From assembly GCA_036501825.1 (NCBI GenBank), contig DASXZP010000034.1:124001-188000 (forward strand): a stretch of DNA of 64,000 nt. The letters run 5' to 3'. Below, piece by piece: positions 26,574 to 35,340 of this stretch. The translations under genes were made by a program, and so were the position numbers. Position 1 is the stretch's first letter. Every line of letters begins with the position of its first letter. This DNA is from JAFECT01 sp036501825 (lineage in GTDB: Bacteria > Pseudomonadota > Alphaproteobacteria > Caulobacterales > Caulobacteraceae). The notes under the pieces are model-generated. The model saw nothing but the letters and a program-made list of their open reading frames with translations, was not told where the DNA came from and did not search any database.

Positions 26574-27880
26574 AACGTCTCGTCATCGCGCTGTTCGCCG
26601 TCCTCGCCGGCGCCCTGTTCACCGCCCGCGAAACCTTCGCTGATCCTGCCGGGGCGCTGACCTTCGTGCAGGCCGGGCGTCTGCTGGCCGATCCGGCCAC
26701 CGGCAAGGTCGAGACCAACAAGACCCTGGTGATCCGTGACGGCCGCATCGTCGAAATCCGCGACGGGTTTGTGGGCGCCGGCCAGGGCAAGGTCGTGGAC
26801 CTGCGCGACAGCTTCGTCCTGCCGGGCCTGATCGACAGCCACGTGCACATCTGCGCGGAGAACGGCCCCAGCGACAAGATGAACCGGGTGAGCCAGACCG
26901 CCGCGGATCTGGCCATTGACGGCGCGCACTTTGCGAACATTACCCTGCGCGCGGGCTTCACCACGGTCGCCGATCTCGGCGAAGAGAACGACGCGATCTT
27001 CGCCTTGCGCGACGGCATCGCCAAGGGCGATGTGCCCGGGCCACGCATCATCGCCGCCGGCAATGTGATCAGCCCCCACGGCGGCGAAGGCGACCTCTAC
27101 GGCTATCGCTGGGACGTCATCAAGACCATCGAACGGCCGAACCTGTGCTCCGGCGCCGACGATTGCCGCCGGGTGGTGCGCCAGCAGGTGCAGCGCGGGG
27201 CCGACATCATCAAGATCGTGGCCACGGGCGCGGTGCTCTCCGACGCGGCCCAGGGCGTGGACCAGCAGTTCACCGACGACGAGATGAAGGCCATGGTCGA
27301 GACCGCCCACATGCTGGGCCGTCGCATTACCGCCCACGCCCACGGCGCCGGCGGCATCAATGCCTTCCTGCGCGCCGGCGGCGACTCCATCGAGCACGGC
27401 ACCTTCATGGACGACGAGTCCATCAAGCTGTTGAAAGCGCAGCGCGCCTATTACGTCCCAACCCTGATGGCCGGTTACACGGTAACCAAATGGGCCAACG
27501 ATCCGACCTCCTACCTGAGCCCCGCAGCGCGCGCCAAGGCGTTCCTGGTCGGGCCGCAGATGATCAAGACCGCGCGCAAGGCCCACGAGGCCGGCGTGCT
27601 GATCGCCTTCGGCACCGATTCCAGCGTGAGCCCCCACGGTCAGAACGCCCACGAGTTTTCGTTGCTGGTCCAGGCCGGCTTTACGCCGCTGGAAGCGATC
27701 CAGACCGCGACCACCGCCGGCGCCGACCACCTGCAACTCTCGAAAGACATCGGCTCGCTCGCGCCCGGCAAACAGGCTGACCTGATTGCGGTAAAGGGCG
27801 ATCCGCTGAAGGACGTAACCGAACTCGAACGCGTACGCTTCGTCATGAAGGGCGGAACGGTCTATCGCAACGGCGAATGA
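26570..27880 (+). CDS. amidohydrolase-superfamily Xaa-dipeptidase-like enzyme, exported
   Basis: A 436-residue metal-dependent amidohydrolase with signal peptide (MKRLVIALFAVLAGALFTA). Metal ligands appear in GLIDSHVHICAEN (HxH), ITAHAHGAGGINAFLRAGGD with SIEHGTF, and the Asp in FGTDSSVSPHG. Similar amidohydrolases from Caulobacter and environmental samples have been characterised as prolidase-like Xaa-Arg/Lys or Xaa-hydrophobic dipeptidases, so a dipeptidase role fits this context. It forms a three-gene coupled run with the S9 and DUF885 genes and is followed after 75 nt by the first M1-like gene. Confidence 0.87.
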   Translation: MKRLVIALFAVLAGALFTARETFADPAGALTFVQAGRLLADPATGKVETNKTLVIRDGRIVEIRDGFVGAGQGKVVDLRDSFVLPGLIDSHVHICAENGPSDKMNRVSQTAADLAIDGAHFANITLRAGFTTVADLGEENDAIFALRDGIAKGDVPGPRIIAAGNVISPHGGEGDLYGYRWDVIKTIERPNLCSGADDCRRVVRQQVQRGADIIKIVATGAVLSDAAQGVDQQFTDDEMKAMVETAHMLGRRITAHAHGAGGINAFLRAGGDSIEHGTFMDDESIKLLKAQRAYYVPTLMAGYTVTKWANDPTSYLSPAARAKAFLVGPQMIKTARKAHEAGVLIAFGTDSSVSPHGQNAHEFSLLVQAGFTPLEAIQTATTAGADHLQLSKDIGSLAPGKQADLIAVKGDPLKDVTELERVRFVMKGGTVYRNGE

Positions 27881-27955
27881 CCAAAGTTTAATGCGGCTCA
27901 CCTGGGGGAAGGCGTCGGTTCGGCGCTCGTACCAGTCGCCGGTGGAGGGCGAACG

Positions 27956-29212
27956 ATGCGCATACCCATGATCTTTGCAGCCGGCCTTGTGCTCGCAGCG
28001 GCCACGCCGGTGCTGGCCCAGCCGGCGCATTACGACATCCACGCCCGGCTCGACATCCCGGCCCAGACGGTGGGCGCCGACGTCGCCATCACCCTGCCGC
28101 CGGAAGAGGTCGGTCACGAGACCGCCTTCGTGCTGGGCGACTGGATGAAGCTCGATCTCGCCGACGGCGGGCCCGGTTCCAAGATGCACGTCGAGCCGAC
28201 GGACAAGCCGTTCAAGGGGCTGAGCAAGATCGTCTTCAGCTATGACAAGGCGCCCGACCGTCCCGTCACCCTGCATTTCCGCTACTCGGGGCTGATCCAC
28301 ACGCCCGGTGACAAGCCGCTGATCGACCCGAGCCTGGGCTTCGAGATGGGGTTCGAGGACGCCTGGGTTCCGGTGCGTGCGAACTTCGGCCTCCATTTCA
28401 CCGTCGACGCCGACATCAAGGGTGTTCCGGCGGACGAAGTCGCTGTCGCCCAGGGCCAGGTGCGCCATGAGGGCGATCGCCTGATCATCCATCGGGCCTT
28501 CACCGACATCGACATGCCCTTCTCGGCGCTGGTGGGTCTGAAGGAAACGGCGGAGCCGGCGGTGGAAGTCTACGCACGCCATCCGGACGGTCTGCTCGAG
28601 GCTTCCTACCGCAAGAACGCCGGGCCCATTGTGGCCTACTACACCAAGCTGTTCGGTCCGCTGCCGGCGAGCGCGCTGCCCGCGCGCCTCGTGGTTCTGC
28701 CCCGCAAAGGCGCGTCCTACGAGCGGCGCGGCTACATCTCGACCGGCGAAGCTTCCCCTGAAGATCTGAAGGCGATCGGTCCCATTGAACCCTGGATGCT
28801 GACCGGCACCATCGCGCACGAGTTCGCCCACGGCTGGTGGTCGAGCGGCGATCCGCTGACCGAGAACAACTGGCTGAACGAGTCCTTCGCCGAATATTCG
28901 TCCCTGCGCTACACCGAAGCGACCTACGGCGAGGCGGCGCTGAAGAAGCGGCTCGATCCCAAGGTCGAGCGGGCGAAGACGGCGGGTCCGGTCATCGGCA
29001 AGGGACGCCCATCGAGCTACGCCTCCTACCAGAAGGGGCCGCTCCTGCTGTTCGAACTCGATCACGAGATCGGACGCGCGAAGATGGACAAGCTGTTGGG
29101 AATCCTCGGCCGCAATCCGCCGCGCACGACCGAACAGTTCCTGAAGACGCTTTCCGACGTCGCCGGGCCGCAGGTCGCGCACGACTTCGAAGCCAAGCTC
29201 CGCGCGCCGTGA
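27956..29212 (+). CDS. secreted M1-like (gluzincin) metallopeptidase, paralogue A
   Basis: A 418-residue protein with signal peptide (MRIPMIFAAGLVLAAATPVLA), an N-terminal beta domain (HYDIHARLDIPAQTVGADV onwards) and a gluzincin catalytic half. The zinc motif TIAHEFAHGWW (His288) and the third ligand NWLNESFAEYSSL are separated by 16 residues, two fewer than the 18 typical of M1. This is much shorter than a full aminopeptidase N, so it belongs to a reduced M1-like group. First of three tandem paralogues; its stop overlaps the next start (GTGA). Confidence 0.82.
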   Translation: MRIPMIFAAGLVLAAATPVLAQPAHYDIHARLDIPAQTVGADVAITLPPEEVGHETAFVLGDWMKLDLADGGPGSKMHVEPTDKPFKGLSKIVFSYDKAPDRPVTLHFRYSGLIHTPGDKPLIDPSLGFEMGFEDAWVPVRANFGLHFTVDADIKGVPADEVAVAQGQVRHEGDRLIIHRAFTDIDMPFSALVGLKETAEPAVEVYARHPDGLLEASYRKNAGPIVAYYTKLFGPLPASALPARLVVLPRKGASYERRGYISTGEASPEDLKAIGPIEPWMLTGTIAHEFAHGWWSSGDPLTENNWLNESFAEYSSLRYTEATYGEAALKKRLDPKVERAKTAGPVIGKGRPSSYASYQKGPLLLFELDHEIGRAKMDKLLGILGRNPPRTTEQFLKTLSDVAGPQVAHDFEAKLRAP

Positions 29213-30405
29213 TCGCGGCGCACTACCAGATCGAAGCGACGATCGATGACAGGGCGCAGACTGTCAGCGCCGACGTCGTCGTCACCCTGCCGCCCAAGGC
29301 TGTCGGCCATGAAGCCGCCTTCGTCATCGGCGACTGGATGAAGCTCGACGCCGTCGATGGCGGCCCGGGCGCGAAAACGCACATCGAACCGGTCAACGCG
29401 CCGCTACCGCACCTGAACCGCATCGTCTTCGACTTCGCCCGGGCGCCGACCGCGCCGGTGCGCTTCCATTTCCATTACGCCGGGCCTCTGATCGCCCCGG
29501 GCTCGAAGCCATCGATCGATCCGTCGCAGGGGATGGAGCTCGGGTTCGAAGACGCGTGGGTTCCGGTCCGTCCGGACTTCGGCCTTCGCTTCACCGTCGA
29601 TGCGGACATTCGCGGCGTGCCTGCCGATGAGGTCGTGGTCGCCCAAGGCGCGGTGCGTCACACCGGCGATCGGCTGACCATCCACCGGGCGTTCGACGAC
29701 ATGGACATGCCGGTTTCGGCGCTCACCGGCCTGAAGGAAGCGACGGGCAAGGACGTCGAGGTCTATGCGCGCGATCCGAACGGCCAACTGGAGACCGCCG
29801 ACCGCAAGGACGCGGCGCGGGTCATCGCCTATTATTCCAAGCTGTTCGGACCACTGCCGGCCGATACCTTACCGATCCGGCTGGTGGTCATGCCGCGGCC
29901 GGGCGGGTCGTTCGCGCGCCGCGGTTTCGTCTCGGTCGGGACGGGCAGGGCGGAGGAGCTGAAGAAGCTCGCCCACATCGACGACTGGATGCTGACCATC
30001 ACCATCTCGCACGAGTTCGCCCACGCGTGGTGGCGGCACGGCGATCCGACGACGCAGGACAACTGGCTGAACGAGTCCTTCGCCGAATACGCCTCCCTGC
30101 GCTTCACCGAAGCCGCCTACGGCGAAGCGGCGCTGAAGGCGCGCCTCGACCCCAAGATCGTGGCCGCCAAGACCGCCGGTCCGGTGATCGGCCACGGCCG
30201 TCCGTCGAGCCGCGCGTCCTACGACAAGGGGCCCGTGCTGCTGTTCGACCTGGATCACGAGATCGGTCGCGCCCGCATGGATGCATTCCTGGGCCGGATC
30301 GGCCGCCATCCGCCACACACGACCGCCGAGCTCATCGCCGCCTTGTCCGAGGCCGAGGGTCCCGCCGTCGCCCGTAAATTCGAAGCGGCGCTGCGCGCGC
30401 CGTGA
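29209..30405 (+). CDS. M1-like metallopeptidase, paralogue B, without signal peptide
   Basis: A 398-residue paralogue of A. GTG 29209 overlaps the previous stop by 4 nt. The protein begins VIAAHYQIEATIDDRAQTVS, which aligns with mature A just after its signal peptide, so B has no secretion signal. The zinc motif TISHEFAHAWW and the ligand NWLNESFAEYASL are intact, so the enzyme should be active but cytoplasmic unless exported by another route. The open frame runs far upstream over paralogue A, but that sequence is an out-of-frame shadow. Tandem duplication with loss of the leader is the simplest origin. Confidence 0.8.
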   Translation: MIAAHYQIEATIDDRAQTVSADVVVTLPPKAVGHEAAFVIGDWMKLDAVDGGPGAKTHIEPVNAPLPHLNRIVFDFARAPTAPVRFHFHYAGPLIAPGSKPSIDPSQGMELGFEDAWVPVRPDFGLRFTVDADIRGVPADEVVVAQGAVRHTGDRLTIHRAFDDMDMPVSALTGLKEATGKDVEVYARDPNGQLETADRKDAARVIAYYSKLFGPLPADTLPIRLVVMPRPGGSFARRGFVSVGTGRAEELKKLAHIDDWMLTITISHEFAHAWWRHGDPTTQDNWLNESFAEYASLRFTEAAYGEAALKARLDPKIVAAKTAGPVIGHGRPSSRASYDKGPVLLFDLDHEIGRARMDAFLGRIGRHPPHTTAELIAALSEAEGPAVARKFEAALRAP

Positions 30406-30427
30406 ACCCGTTCGTGAAAGGTCCGCC

Positions 30428-31690
30428 ATGCGTCGCGCCCTGCTAGCCGCCACCGCCCTCATTCTCGCCGCCGGCGTCGCCGTGGCCGCACCCGTCGAGC
30501 AGCCCGCACACTACGACGTGAAGGCGCACATCACGCCGTCGCGTCGTGTCTCGTCGGTGGTGCACATCACCCTGCCGGCGAGCGAGGTCGGTCATCAGGT
30601 CGTCTTCGCGCTCGGCGACCGCTTCCAGCTCAGCCGCGTCGATGGCGGGCCCGACGCCCAGATCAGTTATGGCGCGCTGGAAAAGCCGCTGCCGCACCTG
30701 CAGCAGGTCACCTTCGACTTCAAACAGGCGCCGGATCACCCGGTGACCTTCACCTTCGCTTATGCCGGCCCGCTGGCCGATCCGCTTGAGAAGGACAGCG
30801 ACCGGGCGCGCAAGGATTTCATGGAACTGGGCCTGGAAACCGCCTGGTTCCCGTTCGATCCGACGCTGCGTCTGCAGTTCACGTCGGATGCCGACATCTC
30901 CGGCATCGCTCCCAACATGGTGGTCGTGGCCCAAGGCCAGGTGCGCCATGTGGGCTCGGACGTGAAGCTGCATCGCCCTACCACCGATTTCGACATTCCG
31001 ATCATCGCGGCGACCGGGCTGAAGCGGGCCACGGCGCCCGACTTCGAGATCTATGCGCGGGACCTGAACGACCCGTTCGCGCGCATCTATCGCAAGAACG
31101 CCAAGCCGGCCTTCGACTATTACCGGAAGCTCTACGGCCCTCTGACCGCTCCCACGCCCATCCGCATGGTGGAGGCGCCGCGCGGCGGGGGCGGCTATGA
31201 GCGCCGCAGCTTCATCTCGACCGGCGACGGCAAGGCCGACCTGAAGGCTGATCCGCACTTCCCCGAGTACGGCCCCGCGCGCCACATCGCCCACGAGATC
31301 GCGCACGGCTGGTGGTGGAACGCGGTGGGTCAGAGCGACGACTACTGGATGGTTGAGTCCATGGCCGAGTTCTCGGCCCTGCGTTATGTCCGCGAGGCCT
31401 ATGGCGAGGCGGCGTTCAAAGACCTGCTCGACCGTAAACGCGATTCCGCCGCCAAGGCCGGCCCGGTCCTGACCGGCAACAAGAAGAAGCCGAACTCGGC
31501 GGTGCTCTACAACAAGGGCCCGGTTCTGCTTTACGGGCTGGAAGACCGGATCGGCCGGGCCAAGATGGACGAGTTCCTGGGCGTGATCGGGCGAAACCCG
31601 CCCCAGACCACGGTCGAGTTCCTCAAGGCCCTGTCCGACGTGGCCGGCCCCGAGGTGGCCAAGGACTTCGAGGCGCGGTTGCGGGCCTAG
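30428..31690 (+). CDS. secreted M1-like metallopeptidase, paralogue C
   Basis: A 420-residue paralogue with signal peptide (MRRALLAATALILAAGVAVA). It keeps the N-terminal beta domain (HYDVKAHITPSRRVSSVVHI) and the zinc site (HIAHEIAHGWWW, then YWMVESMAEFSAL with the same 16-residue spacing). It is more diverged than A and B are from each other, which suggests an older duplication. ATG 30428 is chosen because the signal peptide starts there. It is the last gene before the 151-nt gap carrying motif copy 3. Confidence 0.82.
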   Translation: MRRALLAATALILAAGVAVAAPVEQPAHYDVKAHITPSRRVSSVVHITLPASEVGHQVVFALGDRFQLSRVDGGPDAQISYGALEKPLPHLQQVTFDFKQAPDHPVTFTFAYAGPLADPLEKDSDRARKDFMELGLETAWFPFDPTLRLQFTSDADISGIAPNMVVVAQGQVRHVGSDVKLHRPTTDFDIPIIAATGLKRATAPDFEIYARDLNDPFARIYRKNAKPAFDYYRKLYGPLTAPTPIRMVEAPRGGGGYERRSFISTGDGKADLKADPHFPEYGPARHIAHEIAHGWWWNAVGQSDDYWMVESMAEFSALRYVREAYGEAAFKDLLDRKRDSAAKAGPVLTGNKKKPNSAVLYNKGPVLLYGLEDRIGRAKMDEFLGVIGRNPPQTTVEFLKALSDVAGPEVAKDFEARLRA

Positions 31691-31762
31691 GGCGGGGGGC
31701 CGACGGGCCTCAACCTGCGGCCAAGCTCCCTGGCGAATAAGCGTTTGCGGCGCAGCCCGGGC

Positions 31763-31799
31763 TGGCGGATTTGGCCCCTCCGTCCATCCTATTGAGCGA
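31763..31799 (+). promoter_or_regulatory. candidate shared promoter motif, copy 3
   Basis: TGGCGGATTT with GGATTT at 31767-31772, 75 nt before ATG 31842 (76 nt in copy 2). It precedes the aminotransferase-ABC transporter operon. See 13320 and 19305. Confidence 0.4.
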
Positions 31800-31841
31800 G
31801 GCGCCGCGTCGGCGCTCGCCTGTGGCGCGAAGGCGGCGGGC

Positions 31842-33077
31842 ATGGCTATCCGGGGGGACTTCTTGAGCGACACGACCTTAGCGCGGCGGGCGGCGGGCCT
31901 TTCCACCAGCTTCCCCGCGCCGCATTTCCCATCGGAACTGGAGCCGGGCGTCATCGCCTTCGACTCGGGCTTTGCCTTCGAGCACCTGCTGCCCGAGCTG
32001 ACCCCCTATGCCCAGGCGGCGCTCACCACCCACCGCGGCGAAACCCTGCAGTATTCCGCCAACCAGGGTCAGCCCGAGCTGCGCGGCTGGATCGCGCAAT
32101 ACATGAACGCCGACGGCTGCGACCTCGGCCCCGACAGCCTGATGATCACCAACGGCGCCAAGCACGGCATCGACCTGATCTGCCGCATGCTGCTGGACGA
32201 AGGCGACACGGTCGTCGTGACCGCGCCGACCTATTTCACCGCCATTCCGATCTTCCGCAGTTTCGGCGCGAGCTTCATCGAAGTCGGGCAGGACGGCGAC
32301 GGCCTGCTGGTCGACGAACTGGAAGCGATGTTGGCGCAGCGTCAGGCGGAAGGTCTGAAGCCGCCGAAGATCATCTACAACGTCGCCGACTTCCACAATC
32401 CGAGCGGCGCGACCATGTCGCGCGCACGGCGTGAAGCGCTGATTGCCCTGGCCGAACGGCGCGGCATCTACGTCATCGAGGACAACCCCTATCGCCGCGT
32501 GCGCTTCGAAGGCGAGGCGATCCCGACCCTGAAGGCGCTCGACCGCACCGGCATCGTTCTGCACACCGGCACCTTCTCCAAGTTGATCGCACCGGGCCTG
32601 CGGGTGGGTTGGGTCGCCGCGCGGCCGGACCTGATCGCGCGCCTGATCCAGCTGAAGAGTGACGGCGGCTCATCGGCCTTGATGCAACGCATCGTCTATG
32701 AGTTCTGCAGCTCGGACGCCTTTCCCGCCCACGTCGAGCGGGTGCGCACCACCTATGCCGCCCACCGCGACCGCATGGTGCAAGCCGTGCGCCGCGAGCT
32801 GCCGGGTGTGAGCATCGCCATCCCCGAGGGCGGCTATTACGTGTGGCTGACCCTGCCGGCGCACATCGACGGCGACGCCTTTGCCGCGCGCGCGGCGCAA
32901 CAGGGCGTGAACCTGATCCCGGGCAGCAAGTTCTACGCGGACGCGGGCAAGTTCCCGGCCAATCGCGGCGGCGCCAAGAACCACGTGCGCCTGTCCTACA
33001 GCTTCGCCACCCTCGAACAGATCGACGAGGGCCTGGGCCGTCTCGGCCGTCTCTATGCCGCGTCGCAGGCCGCATGA
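31842..33077 (+). CDS. PLP-dependent aminotransferase, class I/II (MocR-domain-like)
   Basis: A 411-residue fold-type I aminotransferase resembling 2-aminoadipate transaminase and the catalytic part of MocR regulators, but without the helix-turn-helix domain. The PLP lysine is in HTGTFSKLIAPGLRVGWV. Other landmarks are YSANQGQPELRGWIAQYM, TNGAKHGIDLICRML and YNVADFHNPSGATMS. A TTG at 31863 (after GGGGGA) is an alternative start that removes seven residues. Its stop overlaps the ABC ATPase start by 4 nt. It is the first gene of a six-gene overlapped operon and probably deaminates an amino acid or amine imported by the transporter. Confidence 0.87.
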   Translation: MAIRGDFLSDTTLARRAAGLSTSFPAPHFPSELEPGVIAFDSGFAFEHLLPELTPYAQAALTTHRGETLQYSANQGQPELRGWIAQYMNADGCDLGPDSLMITNGAKHGIDLICRMLLDEGDTVVVTAPTYFTAIPIFRSFGASFIEVGQDGDGLLVDELEAMLAQRQAEGLKPPKIIYNVADFHNPSGATMSRARREALIALAERRGIYVIEDNPYRRVRFEGEAIPTLKALDRTGIVLHTGTFSKLIAPGLRVGWVAARPDLIARLIQLKSDGGSSALMQRIVYEFCSSDAFPAHVERVRTTYAAHRDRMVQAVRRELPGVSIAIPEGGYYVWLTLPAHIDGDAFAARAAQQGVNLIPGSKFYADAGKFPANRGGAKNHVRLSYSFATLEQIDEGLGRLGRLYAASQAA

Positions 33078-34291
33078 GCGAAGGCGCGGACCGCCTCGAA
33101 CAAGGACCCGCGCCCAGTTGGGCCGATCGCGTCCGCGCGCGTAACGGCGACGGCGGCGAGGTGCAGACGCCCCCGCCCGTGCGCGAAGAGAGCGAGCCCT
33201 ATCTCGAGTTCCGCAATCTCTCCAAGACCTACGACGGTCAGACCTTGGCGGTCGCCGACCTGAACTGCAGCGTGCGCAAGGGCGAGTTCCTGACCTTCCT
33301 GGGTCCGTCCGGTTCGGGCAAGACGACGGCCCTGATGATGCTGGCCGGGTTCGAGGCGCCTTCGGGCGGCGACATCCTGCTGGGCGGCCGTTCGATCTCG
33401 CGCATGCCGCCGCACAAGCGCGACATGGGCGTGGTGTTTCAGAACTACGCCCTGTTTCCGCACCTGAGCGTGGCCGAAAACGTCGCCTTCCCGCTGCGCG
33501 CGCGCCGCATGGGCAAGGCGGAGATCGAAGAACGCGTCGCCAATGCGTTGAAGATCGTGCGTCTGACCGGCTATGAAAGCCGCCGGCCGCTGCAACTGTC
33601 GGGCGGCCAGCAGCAGCGTGTCGCGCTGGCCCGCGCCCTGGTGTTCGACCCGGCCCTGGTGCTGATGGACGAACCGCTCGGCGCCCTCGACCGGCAACTG
33701 CGCGAACAGCTGCAGCACGAGATCAAGGCGATCCAGGCCCAGCTCGGCCTGACCGTCATCTACGTCACCCACGACCAGGGCGAGGCCCTGACCATGTCGG
33801 ACCGTATCGCGGTGTTCAACGCCGGCGAGATCCAGCAGCTCGCCGCGCCGGAGGAGCTCTACGAACGGCCGGCCTCGGCCTTCGTCGCCAGCTTCGTGGG
33901 CGTGTCCAACCGGATGAAGGGCGTGGTGTTCGCCGTCGAGGGCGACCGCTGCGTGGTGCGCACCGATGCGGGCCGCCTGGTGCGCGCGGAGAAGGTGGGC
34001 GAGGCGGTCTGCGGCGCGCGCGTGACGCTCACCGTCCGTCCCGAAAAGCTGACCCTGGATCCCCGCGGCGAGAACCGCGAGAACGTGTTCGATGTGCGCG
34101 TCGAGGAACTGGTCTATCATGGCGACCACACGCGGCTGCGCCTGGGCATGGGCGCCGACGGCGCCTTCATTGCGCGCCTGACCCATTCCGCCACCGCAGC
34201 CAATCTGAAGGTCGGCGATTTCGTCAGCATCGGCTGGCGCGCCGCCGACTGCCGCGCCTTCGCGGCGCCGTCCAAGAGGAGCCCCGCATGA
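33074..34291 (+). CDS. ABC transporter ATP-binding protein, polyamine (PotA) type
   Basis: A 405-residue ATPase with Walker A GPSGSGKTT (starting at residue 77), Q-loop VVFQNYALFPHLSV, signature LSGGQQQRVALARAL, Walker B VLMDEPLGALD and H-loop VTHDQ. A C-terminal TOBE-type regulatory domain (about residues 285-400) marks the spermidine/putrescine/iron importer group. It has an unusual roughly 40-residue N-terminal extension before the ATPase core (PYLEFRNLSKTYDG). ATGA overlap with the aminotransferase and 4-nt overlap with the binding-protein gene show tight coupling. Confidence 0.92.
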   Translation: MSEGADRLEQGPAPSWADRVRARNGDGGEVQTPPPVREESEPYLEFRNLSKTYDGQTLAVADLNCSVRKGEFLTFLGPSGSGKTTALMMLAGFEAPSGGDILLGGRSISRMPPHKRDMGVVFQNYALFPHLSVAENVAFPLRARRMGKAEIEERVANALKIVRLTGYESRRPLQLSGGQQQRVALARALVFDPALVLMDEPLGALDRQLREQLQHEIKAIQAQLGLTVIYVTHDQGEALTMSDRIAVFNAGEIQQLAAPEELYERPASAFVASFVGVSNRMKGVVFAVEGDRCVVRTDAGRLVRAEKVGEAVCGARVTLTVRPEKLTLDPRGENRENVFDVRVEELVYHGDHTRLRLGMGADGAFIARLTHSATAANLKVGDFVSIGWRAADCRAFAAPSKRSPA

Positions 34292-35337
34292 ACCGTGCTC
34301 TCCTGATCGCCGCGACCCTGGCGCTCGCTGCTCTGGCCGGATGCGGCAAGCAAAACGTGCGGCCGCTGACCGTAGTCGGCTGGGGCGGGAGCTCGCAGGC
34401 GGCGCATCGCAACGCCTACTGGACCTCGTTCTCGCAAAAGTTCCACGTGCCGATCAAGGAAGATACCTGGTCGGGCGGCATCGGTGTGCTGCGCGCCAAG
34501 ACCGCGGGCCACGGCGATCCGGGCTGGGACGTGATCCAGGCGGAAACCGAAGAGGTCATCCTCGGCTGCGAGGAAGGCGTGTTCGAAAAGCTCGACTGGA
34601 AACAGCTCGGCGGCCGCGACGCCTTCATGCCGGGCACGACGCAGGACTGCGGCGTCGGCGCCATGGTGTGGTCGTATCTGCTCAGCTACGACGGCGACAA
34701 GATCAAGGGCGACGGTCCCAAGAGCTGGGCCGACTTCTGGGACCTGAAGCGCTGGCCCGGCAAGCGCGGCATGCGCAAGACGCCCAAATACACCCTCGAG
34801 ATCGCCCTGATGGCCGACGGCGTGGCGCCCGACGACGTCTACAAGGTGCTGTCCACGCCCGCCGGGGTCGATCGTGCGTTCAAGAAGCTCGACGAGATCA
34901 AGCCCCAGATCGTGTGGTGGCAGTCGGTGTCGCAGGTGCCGGATCTGCTGGCCTCGGGCGAGGTCACCATGTCGGTGACCAGTCCCGGGCGCCTCTACAT
35001 GGCCAACGCCAACGAGCACAAGAACTTCAAGGTCGTCTGGAACGAGAACATTCAGGCCGTCGACTATTGGGCGGTGCTGAAGGGCGGTCCGCGCAAGGCC
35101 GACGCCATGAAGCTGGTATGGTGGATGACGCGGCCGGAGAACCAGAGCAAGCTGCCCGACTACATTCCGACCGGTCCGTCGAACCGCAAGGCGGTGGCGA
35201 TGATGGATCAGAAGGTGCTGCCTGAAACGCCGCTCGATCCCGCCAACATGAAGACCGCGCTGCGTCTGGACGGGCAGTTCTGGGTGGAGAACTCCGACCA
35301 GCTGACCCAGCGCTTCAACGCCTGGCTAGCGCGCTAG
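34288..35337 (+). CDS. ABC transporter substrate-binding lipoprotein, PotD-like
   Basis: A 349-residue periplasmic binding protein. The lipobox LAGC places a lipidated Cys at residue 19, so it is membrane tethered. The mature part has the two-lobe pattern of polyamine/opine-type binding proteins (GWGGSSQAAHRNAYWTSF; DVIQAETEEVIL; KSWADFWDLKRWPGKRGM). Ligand cannot be read from the sequence; polyamines, opines or other cationic amines are usual for the family. Operon with the two permeases directly downstream. Confidence 0.88.
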   Translation: MNRALLIAATLALAALAGCGKQNVRPLTVVGWGGSSQAAHRNAYWTSFSQKFHVPIKEDTWSGGIGVLRAKTAGHGDPGWDVIQAETEEVILGCEEGVFEKLDWKQLGGRDAFMPGTTQDCGVGAMVWSYLLSYDGDKIKGDGPKSWADFWDLKRWPGKRGMRKTPKYTLEIALMADGVAPDDVYKVLSTPAGVDRAFKKLDEIKPQIVWWQSVSQVPDLLASGEVTMSVTSPGRLYMANANEHKNFKVVWNENIQAVDYWAVLKGGPRKADAMKLVWWMTRPENQSKLPDYIPTGPSNRKAVAMMDQKVLPETPLDPANMKTALRLDGQFWVENSDQLTQRFNAWLAR

Positions 35338-35340
35338 GCC

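Noticed and set aside
26381..29182. Very long minus-strand open frame opposite the peptidase genes
   Set aside because: It is a shadow of GC-rich third positions. The plus-strand genes carry signal peptides and catalytic motifs; the antisense product is Arg/His/Gly-rich with no domain.
28837..29208. Extended N-terminus of M1-like paralogue B
   Set aside because: This frame lies over paralogue A out of frame and encodes low-complexity Arg-rich sequence; GTG 29209 restores the alignment.
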